A stretch of DNA of 64,000 bases from NCBI GenBank assembly GCA_031286585.1, contig JAITUC010000051.1, positions 31,358 through 95,357 of the forward strand. The letters run 5' to 3'. The notes beneath the pieces are model-generated. The model saw only the letters and a program-made list of their open reading frames with translations, was not told the DNA's origin and did no database searches. Within the stretch, counting starts at the first letter, position 1; each line of letters begins with the position of its first letter. This stretch comes from Delftia acidovorans. Its GTDB lineage: Bacteria > Pseudomonadota > Gammaproteobacteria > Burkholderiales > Burkholderiaceae_C. This document shows positions 33,458-41,568 of this stretch, in pieces. Made by a program: the position numbers and the translations under genes.

Positions 33458-34165
33458 TCAGAACGGCATAACGTTCAAAAAGAACCGGGACAACCAGCCA
33501 ATTGACTGCGCTTCCCCGGCCTGTCCGCGGCTGCGCGATTCCACGCGCACATTGGCCACCTGGGTCGATGCGACCAGGCTGCCGGGCTGCATCGTGCGCG
33601 GGTCCACCGTGCCCGTGAAGCGCAGCACATCCACGTTGTGGTTCACGCCGATCTGCTTTTCTCCGGCGATCACCAGATGGCCGTTGGGCAGCACATCGAC
33701 CACCGTCGTGCTGATGGCGCCCGTGAACGTGTTGTCGCTGGACGTCGAGCCCGAGCCCGTGTAGTCGTTGTTGTTGTTGAAGCCGATGTTGGAGCGGTCC
33801 TTGAGATTGGCCAGCGCATTGCCCGAGAACAGCGGCAGCGCAGAAATCCCCGCCGTGGTCTTGTTGGACCGCTTGAGGCCCGAATCCGACTTCTGGCTGG
33901 CCGTCACGCGTTCCACGATCTGCACCGTCACCATGTCCCCCACCAGGCGCGCGCGCCGGTTCTCGAAACCGGGACGGTAGCTGGCGGCATTGAACAGGCT
34001 GCCCGTCGGGGTGCCCGCCACGGGCGCGGCCGGCATCAGCACGGGAGGCGCGGTGGACGGCATGTCCACCGGCGGCGGTTCATTGAGCGTCGTGCAGCCC
34101 GACAGCACGGCAGCCAGCGCCAGGCATGTGCCCGTCGCGGAAAGGGAGAAGGTTCGTTGGGTCAT
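33458..34165 (-). CDS. flgH: Flagellar L-ring lipoprotein FlgH
   Basis: 235 residues. A lipoprotein signal peptide ends with the lipobox LSGC (Cys near residue 24). The mature protein has the family segments RARLVGDMVTVQIVE and LPNGHLVIAGEKQI, where the usual FlgH sequence is NGNLVVRGEKQ-like. The C-terminus ends SIGWLSRFFLNVMPF, typical of FlgH. It forms the outer-membrane ring. It follows flgG after an intergenic gap that holds the dispersed repeat. Confidence 0.96.
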   Translation of the reverse strand: MTQRTFSLSATGTCLALAAVLSGCTTLNEPPPVDMPSTAPPVLMPAAPVAGTPTGSLFNAASYRPGFENRRARLVGDMVTVQIVERVTASQKSDSGLKRSNKTTAGISALPLFSGNALANLKDRSNIGFNNNNDYTGSGSTSSDNTFTGAISTTVVDVLPNGHLVIAGEKQIGVNHNVDVLRFTGTVDPRTMQPGSLVASTQVANVRVESRSRGQAGEAQSIGWLSRFFLNVMPF

Positions 34166-34261
34166 GGCGATGTTCCCGGTGTTTCAGTGATCCATGCTTC
34201 GCATGAACCTGGCGAGCCACAGGCATGTGGCGCGACCCCGGAGACCGGCGTGGCCCAGGTC

Positions 34262-34361
34262 AGGGACGCCGAGCAAGGGCCGCCCCGCAGCGAGGGCGTC
34301 GTCCCCCTCCCTCGCGAAGCGAGTAGAGAGGGGGAAGCGGCGAAGCCGCTCAGGGGGAGAG
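34262..34361 (-). repeat. Dispersed intergenic repeat, copy B (between flgG and flgH)
   Basis: About 100 bp closely matching 283-377. On the flgG strand it begins 5 bases after the flgG stop codon, the same relation copy A has to fliA. It contains the hairpin GCGGCTTCGCCGC. Copy B differs mainly by a few substitutions and a short insertion in the CTCGCGAAGCGAG stretch. It interrupts the otherwise tightly packed flg operon. Confidence 0.8.
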
Positions 34362-34366
34362 ATCAA

Positions 34367-35149
34367 TTACAACTGCGCCAGCTTGGCCAGCATCTGGTCC
34401 GAAGTCGTGATGGCCTTGGAATTCATTTCATAGGCGCGCTGGGTCTGGATCATGGTCACCAGCTCCTGCACCACGTTCACGTTCGAGCCTTCCAGGTAGC
34501 CCTGCTTGATCATGCCCATGCCGTTGACGCCGGGCTGGCCCTGCTGGGGCTGGCCCGAGGAAGCGGTCTCGGTGAACAGGTTCTGGCCGCGCGGCTCCAG
34601 GCCGGCCGGGTTGATGAACTGGCTCATGGCGATATTGCCCACCTGCTGGGGAGCGGCCTGGCCGGCCATGGTCACGCTGACCACGCCTTCGGGGCTGATC
34701 GACACCTTGGTCGCCCCCTGGGGAATGGTCACGCCGTTGGCGATGGGCATGCCGCTGGCCGTCACCAGCTGGCCCTGCGCATCGACCTGGAAAGAGCCGT
34801 CACGGGTATAGGCCGTGGTGCCGTCGGGCATGTTGACCTGGAAGAAGCCGTTGCCGTCGATGGCCACGTCCAGCGCATTGTTGGACTGCTGCAGGGCGCC
34901 CTGCAGGAAATTGCGCGAGGTGGCTACCGTGCGCACGCCCAGGCCCAGGTGCAAACCGGTAGGCAACTGGTTCTGCTCGGTCGTCTGCGAGCCGGACTGG
35001 CGCAGGTTCTGGTAGATCAGATCCTCGAACACCGCGCTGGCGCGCTTGTAGCCCGTGGTCGAGACGTTGGCCAGGTTGTGGGAGATCACGTCCAGCTGGG
35101 TCTGCTGGGCTTCCATGCCGGTCTTGGAGATGAACAGCGAATTGATCAT
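34367..35149 (-). CDS. flgG: Flagellar distal rod protein FlgG
   Basis: 260 residues, typical FlgG length. The N-terminus is MINSLFISKTGMEAQQTQLD with SHNLANVSTTGYKR (rod signature). The middle has GNGFFQV and YTRDGSFQ. The C-terminus has GSNVNVVQELVTMIQTQRAYEMNSK. FlgG forms the straight distal rod. It is in the order flgB-C-D-E-F-G. Confidence 0.97.
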   Translation of the reverse strand: MINSLFISKTGMEAQQTQLDVISHNLANVSTTGYKRASAVFEDLIYQNLRQSGSQTTEQNQLPTGLHLGLGVRTVATSRNFLQGALQQSNNALDVAIDGNGFFQVNMPDGTTAYTRDGSFQVDAQGQLVTASGMPIANGVTIPQGATKVSISPEGVVSVTMAGQAAPQQVGNIAMSQFINPAGLEPRGQNLFTETASSGQPQQGQPGVNGMGMIKQGYLEGSNVNVVQELVTMIQTQRAYEMNSKAITTSDQMLAKLAQL

Positions 35150-35170
35150 GGCGTTTCCTTTTCAGTGGTT

Positions 35171-35911
35171 TCAGCCGTTCATGCTCAGCAGCTGGCTGGC
35201 CGTCTTGTCATTGGTTTCTGCCGTCTGCAGCAGGCGCATCTGGGTCTCGAACTGGCGGGCGGCGGCAATCATGCCGACCATGGTCTCCACCGAGTTCACG
35301 TTCGAGCCTTCGATGGCGCCGGACAGCAGGCGTGCGTTCTCGTCGTTGGGCAGCGGATCGCCGTCGCCCGTGCGGAACAGGCCGTCATTGCCGCGCACCA
35401 GCGCGGTGTCCTCGGGCGGCGTGGCCAGCTTGACGCGGCCCACGGCCACTGGCAGCTGGTTGCCGGTCTTGGCGGTCAGCGTGCCATCCGAGCCCAGCGT
35501 GATCGTGGACTCGGGGGGGATGTCGATGGGGCCGCCGCCGTCGGACAGCACGGCTTGGCCGTTGCTGTTGACCAGCTGGCCTTCGGGGGACACCTCGAAC
35601 ACGCCATTGCGCGTGTAGGCCTCCTGGCCATCCAGGCCCTGGACGGCGAACCAGGCGCGGCCCATGGCCATGGCGTCCAGTGCGCGGCCCGTGCGCTGGG
35701 TAGGGCCTGGCGTGTCCACGTAGCCGGAGGTCGCCTCCAGCGCGAACACGCGCGTGCCCGCGCCGCTGCCCTGCAGGGGCACGGAGCGGAAAGTGGACAT
35801 TTCGGCCCGGAAGCCGTTGGTGCCGGCATTGGCCAGGTTGTGGGCCAGCACGGACTGACGCTGCGCCGCTGCGTTGGCGCCCGTCATGGAGGTGTAGATG
35901 ATGCGGTCCAT
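35171..35911 (-). CDS. flgF: Flagellar proximal rod protein FlgF
   Basis: 246 residues. It begins MDRIIYTSMTGANAAAQRQS with LAHNLANAGTNGFRAEM. The central GRAWFAVQ and YTRNGVFEV follow, and the C-terminus has GSNVNSVETMVGMIAAARQFE. It forms part of the proximal rod between FlgC and FlgG. Spacing to flgE and flgG is 20-30 bases. Confidence 0.96.
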   Translation of the reverse strand: MDRIIYTSMTGANAAAQRQSVLAHNLANAGTNGFRAEMSTFRSVPLQGSGAGTRVFALEATSGYVDTPGPTQRTGRALDAMAMGRAWFAVQGLDGQEAYTRNGVFEVSPEGQLVNSNGQAVLSDGGGPIDIPPESTITLGSDGTLTAKTGNQLPVAVGRVKLATPPEDTALVRGNDGLFRTGDGDPLPNDENARLLSGAIEGSNVNSVETMVGMIAAARQFETQMRLLQTAETNDKTASQLLSMNG

Positions 35912-35940
35912 GCCGGCTCTCCTGACTCAGTTCTTGGCTA

Positions 35941-37215
35941 TCAGCGCAGGTTCACCAGGGTCGAGAAGACCTGGTCCTGGGTCTTGATGGTCTGCGCATT
36001 GGCCTGGTAGGCGCGCTGCGCGGTCATCATGTTCACCAGCTCGGCGGTCAGGTCCACGTTGGAGTCTTCCAGCGCGCCCGAGCGCAGCGAGCCGAAGGTG
36101 CCCGTATCGGCCGTGCCGTTCAGCGCCGGGCCCGAATCGGCGGTCTCGACCCACTTGTTGTCGCCCACGGCGCCCAGGCCCTGGGTATTGGTGAAGGCGG
36201 CCAGGGCCAGTTGTCCCTCGGTGCGCGTCACGCCGTTGGAGTACGTGGCCACGATGGAGCCGTCTTTGCCGACATTGATGCCCGTGAGCGCGCCAGCGGT
36301 ATAGCCGTCCTGCTTGACGCTGCTGACGGCGAACTTGGTGCCGAACTGGGTGACGCTGGAGAAGTCCAGCGTCACGCCGGCCGTGCCGTTGATGGTGCCG
36401 GGCGTTGGGGCATTGGGGTTGCTGCTGGTGATCTGCACGCCAGTCACGGGACTGCCGCTGGTGATCTTGCCGGAGGCGTCGAACACCAGGGTCGTCAGCA
36501 GCTTGGCGACCTTCGGAGGCGATGCCGTCGGATCGTCCAGGCCGTCATAGACCTTCCAGGTATTGGGCGCCGTGTCCTTCTCGAAGTACATCTGCACCGG
36601 CGTGGGCACGCCCTGGCTGTCATAGACGCTGAGCGAGGTGCCATAGGTGGCGCGCGGTGTGGCGGGCACGGGCGGAGTGGCGGTGGGGTTGCCGGCTGCG
36701 GGCGTGGCGCGCGCATCGAGGTTCAGTTCCACATTGATCTTGGTCGTGGTCTTGGCCGCAATCGGCTGGCCCGAAGGGAAGACCATGGGCACGGGCTGGC
36801 CGCCCGCCAGAACCTTGCCCGTGGTGGCATCCACGGGGTAGCCCATGACGTTGTCGCCCTGCACGGTCTTGAGGTTGCCCTGCTTGTCCAGTCCGAAGCT
36901 GCCGGCGCGCGTATAGGCCGTGCTGCCGTCGGGCTGGCGCACCACGAAGAAGCCGTTGCCGTTGATGGCCACGTCCAGGTTGTTGCCCGTGGTGGTGATC
37001 GGGCCCTGGCGGAATTGCTGGGTCACGGCGGCCACATTGACGCCGATGCCGCTGTTCTGGCCGCTGGCCGAGCCCACGGCGCTGGCCACGGCCTCGGCGA
37101 ACTCGGCGCGCGAGGACTTGAAACCCGTGGTGTTGGCGTTGGCGATGTTGTGGCCGATCACGTCCAGGTTCTTGCTGGCGGCGTTCAGACCCGAGAGGCC
37201 TTGTTGGAATCCCAT
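35941..37215 (-). CDS. flgE: Flagellar hook protein FlgE
   Basis: 424 residues. It begins MGFQQGLSGLNAASKNLDVI with GHNIANANTTGFKSSRAEF. The hook-specific segment GNGFFVVRQPDGSTAYTRAG is at about 90-110, and the C-terminus has DSNVDLTAELVNMMTAQRAY. The middle (about 145-330) is the variable surface domain. FlgE polymerises into the curved hook using the FlgD cap; FliK sets its length. Confidence 0.97.
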   Translation of the reverse strand: MGFQQGLSGLNAASKNLDVIGHNIANANTTGFKSSRAEFAEAVASAVGSASGQNSGIGVNVAAVTQQFRQGPITTTGNNLDVAINGNGFFVVRQPDGSTAYTRAGSFGLDKQGNLKTVQGDNVMGYPVDATTGKVLAGGQPVPMVFPSGQPIAAKTTTKINVELNLDARATPAAGNPTATPPVPATPRATYGTSLSVYDSQGVPTPVQMYFEKDTAPNTWKVYDGLDDPTASPPKVAKLLTTLVFDASGKITSGSPVTGVQITSSNPNAPTPGTINGTAGVTLDFSSVTQFGTKFAVSSVKQDGYTAGALTGINVGKDGSIVATYSNGVTRTEGQLALAAFTNTQGLGAVGDNKWVETADSGPALNGTADTGTFGSLRSGALEDSNVDLTAELVNMMTAQRAYQANAQTIKTQDQVFSTLVNLR

Positions 37216-37255
37216 GGTGTGCTCCTGCGATGGTTTGGGTTGGATGGTGCGGGGG

Positions 37256-37918
37256 TCAGTACACGGCCTTGACGGCGGCGTAGGCGACGCTGGAGCCGTT
37301 GTCCAGCTCCAGCGTCAGCTTGCCGTCGGTGGTACCCGTGGCGAGCACCGCGTGGGGCGACAGCGTGGTCGAGGCCACGACCTGGTCGGCATTCGTGGCC
37401 TGCACCGTGTAGCGCAGCTGGCTGGCGTCGCCCGTGTACTTGCTGCCGTCCCAGGTGAAGTAGTTGCGGCCTGCGGTGCCGCTGCCCAGCTCGATGGTGT
37501 CCACCAGCTCGCCGCTGGCGGTGGTGATCTGCACCTTCACGTCGGCGGCCGGGCCTTCGAGGTCGAAGGCGGCCGTGTAGGACTTTTCCTTGCCCACGCC
37601 CAGCGTGTTGCCCTCGGTCAGCACGGTGCGGCCGATCATCTGCGTGCCCTGCAGCACCTGCATGGCGGTGAACTGGCCGGCCATGCTTTCCATGGTCTTG
37701 TTCAACTGCTGGATGCCGGTGACGGTGTTGATCTGCGCCATCTGCGAGGTCATCTGCGCGTTGTCCATCGGATTCATGGGATCCTGGTTGTTCAACTGCG
37801 CGACCAGCAGCTTCAGGAAGCGATCCTGCGCTGCCGCAGGGTCGGTGTTCGAGTTGCTGGTGGTGTTCTTGTTGTTGATGTCGGCCGTGCTGGCGACGCT
37901 GCCTGCGCCATAGATCAT
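37256..37918 (-). CDS. flgD: Hook cap (hook-scaffold) protein FlgD
   Basis: 220 residues. The conserved N-terminal core DRFLKLLVAQLNNQDPMNPM (about 33-52) is followed by MTSQMAQINTVTGIQQLN, and the C-terminal half (about 90-215) is the beta-sandwich part (ADVKVQI, FTWDGSKYTGDASQ). FlgD caps the growing hook and is then lost. It lies between flgC and flgE. Confidence 0.95.
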   Translation of the reverse strand: MIYGAGSVASTADINNKNTTSNSNTDPAAAQDRFLKLLVAQLNNQDPMNPMDNAQMTSQMAQINTVTGIQQLNKTMESMAGQFTAMQVLQGTQMIGRTVLTEGNTLGVGKEKSYTAAFDLEGPAADVKVQITTASGELVDTIELGSGTAGRNYFTWDGSKYTGDASQLRYTVQATNADQVVASTTLSPHAVLATGTTDGKLTLELDNGSSVAYAAVKAVY

Positions 37919-37952
37919 GGGAGTGGCTCCTGGAAAGTGGTGCGGACGGGGC

Positions 37953-38357
37953 TCATTGGCCCATCTGCAGGGTTTTGAGCAGCAGCGACTTGGTCGTGTT
38001 CATGACCTCGACGTTGTTCTGGTAGGAGCGCGAGGCCGAGATCATGTTGACCATCTCGTCCACGGCGCTGACATTGGAGTGCGTCACATAGCCTTCGGCA
38101 TCGGCCAGCGGATGCTGGGGGTCGTGGATGCGGCGGCCGGGCGTGTTGTCCTGGCTGATGGCGCTGACGCGCACGCCCGAGGAGCCTTCCTCGCCCATGG
38201 CCACGGTCTGGAAGACCACCTGGCGCGCCTGGTAGGCCTTGCCGTCGGGGCCGGCGACGGCATCGACGTTGGCCAGATTCGAGGCCACGACGTTCAGGCG
38301 CTGGGATTGGGCGCTGACGGCACTGCCGGAGATGCTGAAGATGGAGAACATGGACAT
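37953..38357 (-). CDS. flgC: Flagellar proximal rod protein FlgC
   Basis: 134 residues, usual size. It begins MSMFSIFSISGSAVSAQSQR with VVASNLANVDAV, and ends SNVSAVDEMVNMISASRSYQNNVEVMN in pieces typical of the rod family (DEMVNMISASRSYQ). It is one of the rod subunits next to the MS ring. The gene lies 30 bases after flgB and 34 before flgD. Confidence 0.96.
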   Translation of the reverse strand: MSMFSIFSISGSAVSAQSQRLNVVASNLANVDAVAGPDGKAYQARQVVFQTVAMGEEGSSGVRVSAISQDNTPGRRIHDPQHPLADAEGYVTHSNVSAVDEMVNMISASRSYQNNVEVMNTTKSLLLKTLQMGQ

Positions 38358-38387
38358 GGGAAAGCTCCTGTGATCTGTGGCGCCGGC

Positions 38388-38801
38388 TTACTGGCCCTGG
38401 ATGGCCGACAGCATGGTCTTTGCCTGGCCGTTCAGAAAGCGCAGCGTGGCTTCGTAGCGCACGGCGTTGTCGACGAAGTTGGCGCGTTCGCGGTCCAGGT
38501 CCACGGTGTTGTTGTCCATGTTGGTCTGGGCCTGCACCGAGTAGCCGAGATGGCTTTGTGCGCTCTGCCCCGAGGCGGCGGCAGGCAGCGGAATGTGGCC
38601 GCCCTGGCTGACGCTGGCCAGCGTCATGGGCGAGGGGCCGGAGGTAACGGCCGTCAGCGCCTCGCGGAAATTGAAGTCGCGTGCCACATAGCCCGGGGTG
38701 TCGGCATTGGCGATGTTGCTGGCGATCGCACGCTGGCGCTCGGCGCGCAGCACCAGCGCCTTGCTCTGGAAGTCCAGTCGTTCAGTCATCTTGTCGAGCA
38801 T
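38388..38801 (-). CDS. flgB: Flagellar proximal rod protein FlgB
   Basis: 137 residues from MLDKMTERLDF, where GAGG lies five bases upstream. The frame is open 23 codons further but without rod-family similarity. It has LRAERQRAIASNIANADTPG near residues 18-40 and ends with the helix YEATLRFLNGQAKTMLSAI. First gene of the flgBCDEFG run, divergent from flgA across 234 bp. Confidence 0.95.
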   Translation of the reverse strand: MLDKMTERLDFQSKALVLRAERQRAIASNIANADTPGYVARDFNFREALTAVTSGPSPMTLASVSQGGHIPLPAAASGQSAQSHLGYSVQAQTNMDNNTVDLDRERANFVDNAVRYEATLRFLNGQAKTMLSAIQGQ

Positions 38802-39035
38802 GTCGGCCTCGCCCTCTGGGATTTGCGGTGATCGGTTGACGAAATGGCGGCAGCCCACGGACTGCGGCATGCGTCGATTATGGAAATCGGGCCCGGACGC
38901 TAAAGCGCGAAGAAAGCGCGTTTGCCTGCGCAGTTCGGCGCTTCGGAAAAGAGCGCTCGCCCTATATTTGCTGGCATCGCTCCAGGTGTCCCGCCCATCC
39001 TGACGGGAGGCCGGAGCAAGTCAGGAGCCACAGCC

Positions 39036-39800
39036 ATGCCGAACTTCAGCACCGCCCATTCGCCATCCGCCGCCCGGGCCCTCGCTCGCGCCGCCGCATG
39101 CGCTGCGCTTGCCGCTGGAGCGTCGCTGGCAGGTCCTGCCTTCGCGCAGAACGCTCCTGACGGTGCCGCCCAGCTCAGCCAGATCGGCCAGCGCTTTGCC
39201 GACGAGGCCCTGCAGCAAGGCATGGCCGGCGCGGGCGCCTTGCCCCTGCGCATGGAAGTGCAGATGGGCCAGCTCGATCCCCGCCTGCGCCTGGCCGCCT
39301 GCGCCAAGGTTGAACCCTATCTGCCCGCAGGCTCGCGCCTGTGGGGCCGTACCCGCCTGGGTCTGCGCTGCCTGCAGGGCGCCGTGGCCTGGAATGTGTT
39401 CCTGCCCATCACGGTCAAGGCCTGGGGCCCGGCCTGGGTGCTGCAAAACGGCGTGCCTTCGGGCCGCCCGCTGTCGGCCGACGATGCCGTCCAGGCCGAA
39501 GTGGACTGGGCCGAGGAATCGGCCGCCGTCTACGCCAACCAGCAGGACTGGGTGGGCCTGGTGGCCTCCCGCCCGCTGGCCGCGGGCCAGGCGCTGCGCC
39601 AGAACATGCTGCGCACGCCGGCGCTGTTTGCCGTGGGTGCCGAAGTGCGTGTGCTGGTCAACGGTGGTGGTTTTTCCGTCACATCGTCGGGCAAGGCCAT
39701 GTCGGCAGCCGGCGAAGGCCAGACCGTGCGGGTTCGCATGGATAATGGTCGGCTCATCTCCGGGGTGGTGAATCCCGAGGGCGTGGTGCTGGTCCAGTAA
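39036..39800 (+). CDS. flgA: P-ring assembly chaperone FlgA
   Basis: 254 residues from the ATG with AGGAG upstream; an earlier in-frame ATG (38922) would add 38 residues without a signal peptide pattern. The signal peptide ends near AFA, about residue 37. The mature part has the SAF-like domain with RPLAAGQALRQNMLRTPALF and ends IDNGRLISGVV-like sequence (DNGRLISGVVNPEGVVLV). FlgA is a periplasmic helper that brings FlgI to the rod. It is divergent from flgB and heads flgA-flgM-flgN. Confidence 0.94.
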   Translation: MPNFSTAHSPSAARALARAAACAALAAGASLAGPAFAQNAPDGAAQLSQIGQRFADEALQQGMAGAGALPLRMEVQMGQLDPRLRLAACAKVEPYLPAGSRLWGRTRLGLRCLQGAVAWNVFLPITVKAWGPAWVLQNGVPSGRPLSADDAVQAEVDWAEESAAVYANQQDWVGLVASRPLAAGQALRQNMLRTPALFAVGAEVRVLVNGGGFSVTSSGKAMSAAGEGQTVRVRMDNGRLISGVVNPEGVVLVQ

Positions 39801-39807
39801 AAAAACC

Positions 39808-39834
39808 TCAAGTTTTGTTCCAGGCAGTCGAAAG
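39808..39834 (+). promoter_or_regulatory. Sigma-28 promoter for flgM-flgN
   Basis: TCAAGTTT, 11 bases, GTCGAAAG, a strong match to the sigma-28 consensus with exact spacing. It begins 8 bases after the flgA stop and lies 45 bases before flgM. flgM can thus also be made by the factor it inhibits, a feedback known in enterobacteria. Confidence 0.82.
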
Positions 39835-39878
39835 CTAGGCACAGCGCCTTACGCCGCCAGGGCGATTGGAGAATCAAG

Positions 39879-40199
39879 ATGAAGATAGGTCAAAAACCGG
39901 AACTGCCCGCCGCTGCCTCCCAGGCCGCCGCCAAGCAGCCCAAGACAGCCAGCACCATTGCCACCGAGGAATCCTCCGCCCAGGCCCAGCCTGCCAAGGC
40001 GGCCGGTGTTCCCGTGTCGTTCTCGACCTCTGCCCGCGCACTGGACCAATCTGGTCGCGCCACGGCCGACTTCGATGCCAACCGCGTCAAGGAAATCCGC
40101 GAAGCCATTGCCAACGGCACCTTCCGCGTGAACGCCGACGCCGTGGCCGACAAGCTGCTGGCCAACTCCGAAGAATTCCTCTCGCACTCGCGCGTCTGA
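39879..40199 (+). CDS. flgM: Anti-sigma-28 factor FlgM
   Basis: 106 residues. It begins MKIGQKPELPAA. The C-terminal half carries the sigma-binding pattern (FDANRVKEIREAIANGTFRVNADAVADKLL, read as FDANRVKEIREAIA and FRVNADAVADKL). The N-terminal half is Ala/Gln-rich and likely unfolded, as in other FlgM proteins. It holds FliA inactive until the hook is complete and is then exported. Confidence 0.95.
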   Translation: MKIGQKPELPAAASQAAAKQPKTASTIATEESSAQAQPAKAAGVPVSFSTSARALDQSGRATADFDANRVKEIREAIANGTFRVNADAVADKLLANSEEFLSHSRV

Positions 40200-40275
40200 G
40201 CGCGGGTTCGGTTCTCTCTCGGTTTTTTTCTTCCGGCGCGAGCACGCGCTTTCTTTTTTCAGCAAGGCCTGTCCC

Positions 40276-40647
40276 ATGACTCTCAGCGAGATGCTCGATT
40301 CCCTGGACGCGGTGGTCCGGATGGTGTCCGCCTCGCTGCAGTCCAAGGATGCGGTTGCGCTGGAGCAGTCCAGCACCCGGCTGCGCGATGCCATGGCGGC
40401 ATTCTCCGAACTGGCCCGGCGCTTCAGCGCGGCCGACTGGACGCAGGAGCTGCGCGAACGCGCCCAGGCGCTGGGCGAGCAGATGGCCATGCAGCGCGAC
40501 CAGCTGGCGCGCATGGCGGTGGTGGCCCAGAGCCAGGCGGCGGCGCTGATTCCCCAGGCTTCGGACCAGGCCACGTATGGACGCGACCTGTATGGACACC
40601 CCCATGCCGGACCGGGCAAGGCGCGCATCTACCACTCGGCCAGCTGA
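40276..40647 (+). CDS. flgN: FlgK/FlgL export chaperone FlgN
   Basis: 123 residues of mostly helix. Size, heptad-like hydrophobic pattern (LDAVVRMVSASLQSKDAVALE in parts) and the place directly after flgM match FlgN. FlgN chaperones are weakly conserved, so synteny is a main argument. The C-terminal 25 residues (with GRDLYGHPHAGPGKARIY) look like a flexible tail. A weak hairpin that may be a terminator follows at 40687. Confidence 0.82.
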   Translation: MTLSEMLDSLDAVVRMVSASLQSKDAVALEQSSTRLRDAMAAFSELARRFSAADWTQELRERAQALGEQMAMQRDQLARMAVVAQSQAAALIPQASDQATYGRDLYGHPHAGPGKARIYHSAS

Positions 40648-41073
40648 AGCCGCGTCCCTTTTCTCTCTCTTCTTTTTCCCCTGATCAACCCTCCGGCATC
40701 CGTGTCCGAGGGTTTCGTCTTGTCCGGGCCCGGATCCGGTTGAATGAATCCGCGCGGAGGGTGCAGGCACGGCTGCGGCCCGGACATACCCATCCATGCG
40801 CTGGATGAGGCTGCGCCCGGTCAATGAGGTGGAGGCGGGGAATGCTTGATGGCCGTGCGCGAGAAGGGCGGCCAGGAATGAGGGACGGCCGGAGGCCAGA
40901 TCCGGGGGAGACTAAGCAAGGACCCTGAACACGGCAAGATCCGAAATGCGCGGAAATGACGCTGCCATGCAATGGCAATCCAATCGCAATGGCGCGCGCA
41001 AATCCCGTTCAGTCTGCGGTTTGCGGTCGGTGATCCGGGAGGGCAAAGAGGGTCCGGCCGGGGCCGGACATCC
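40648..41073. other. Convergent intergenic region between flgN and fliE, 426 bp
   Basis: No gene is credible here. It holds a possible flgN terminator (40687-40714) and, at 41053-41068, a GC-rich palindrome that follows the fliE stop on the minus strand and could be a weak terminator. The rest shows nothing recognisable. Confidence 0.6.
40687..40714 (+). terminator. Possible terminator after flgN
   Basis: AACCCTC and GAGGGTT form a 7-bp stem 39 bases after the flgN stop, followed by a T-rich but broken tract (TCGTCTTGT). The stem is moderate and the T-run poor. Confidence 0.4.
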
Positions 41074-41391
41074 TCACACCTGCATGTTCATCACGTCGGT
41101 ATAGGCCTGCACGAGCCGGTTGCGCACCTGCATCGTGGCCTGGAAGCCGATCTGCGCCTTTTGCATGGCGATCATGGTTTCTTCAAGGCTGACGGCCGGA
41201 TTCTCCAACTGCACCTCACGCTGCAGCTGGCTGGAGTGGTTCTGGGCTGAACTGACGGACTGCAGCGCGCCTTGAAGGGCCTGGCTGAAGCCGCCAGCCG
41301 CCACTTTGGTCGATGCGTCGCCTGCGCCCACGCCTTTGGGGAGCTGGGTGCCGTACAGGGGAGAGGTGGTACTGGGGATGCGAAGGTCCAT
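41074..41391 (-). CDS. fliE: MS ring-rod junction protein FliE
   Basis: 105 residues from MDLRIPS; two upstream in-frame ATGs are possible (41403, 41415) but give sequence unlike FliE. The C-terminal half has the family pattern LEETMIAMQKAQIGFQATMQ and VRNRLVQAYTDVMNMQV. FliE links the FliF ring to the rod and is the first rod protein exported. It is transcribed away from fliF across 177 bp, which should hold the promoters for both. Confidence 0.95.
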   Translation of the reverse strand: MDLRIPSTTSPLYGTQLPKGVGAGDASTKVAAGGFSQALQGALQSVSSAQNHSSQLQREVQLENPAVSLEETMIAMQKAQIGFQATMQVRNRLVQAYTDVMNMQV

Positions 41392-41568
41392 GACACATTC
41401 CATCGGAGTTAGCAAGATGACGAGATCGTAGGTCGGCAGGGTTTTCGCATCCGGGCAAATAGAAGGTCAAACGGCGCGCTTATCGGGCGAATGTGAAGCG
41501 ACGGACTTCGAATAATCGACAGCACGCTAGGGTCCTGTGTGTGCAGGGCTCGAACACCTGGAATCAAG

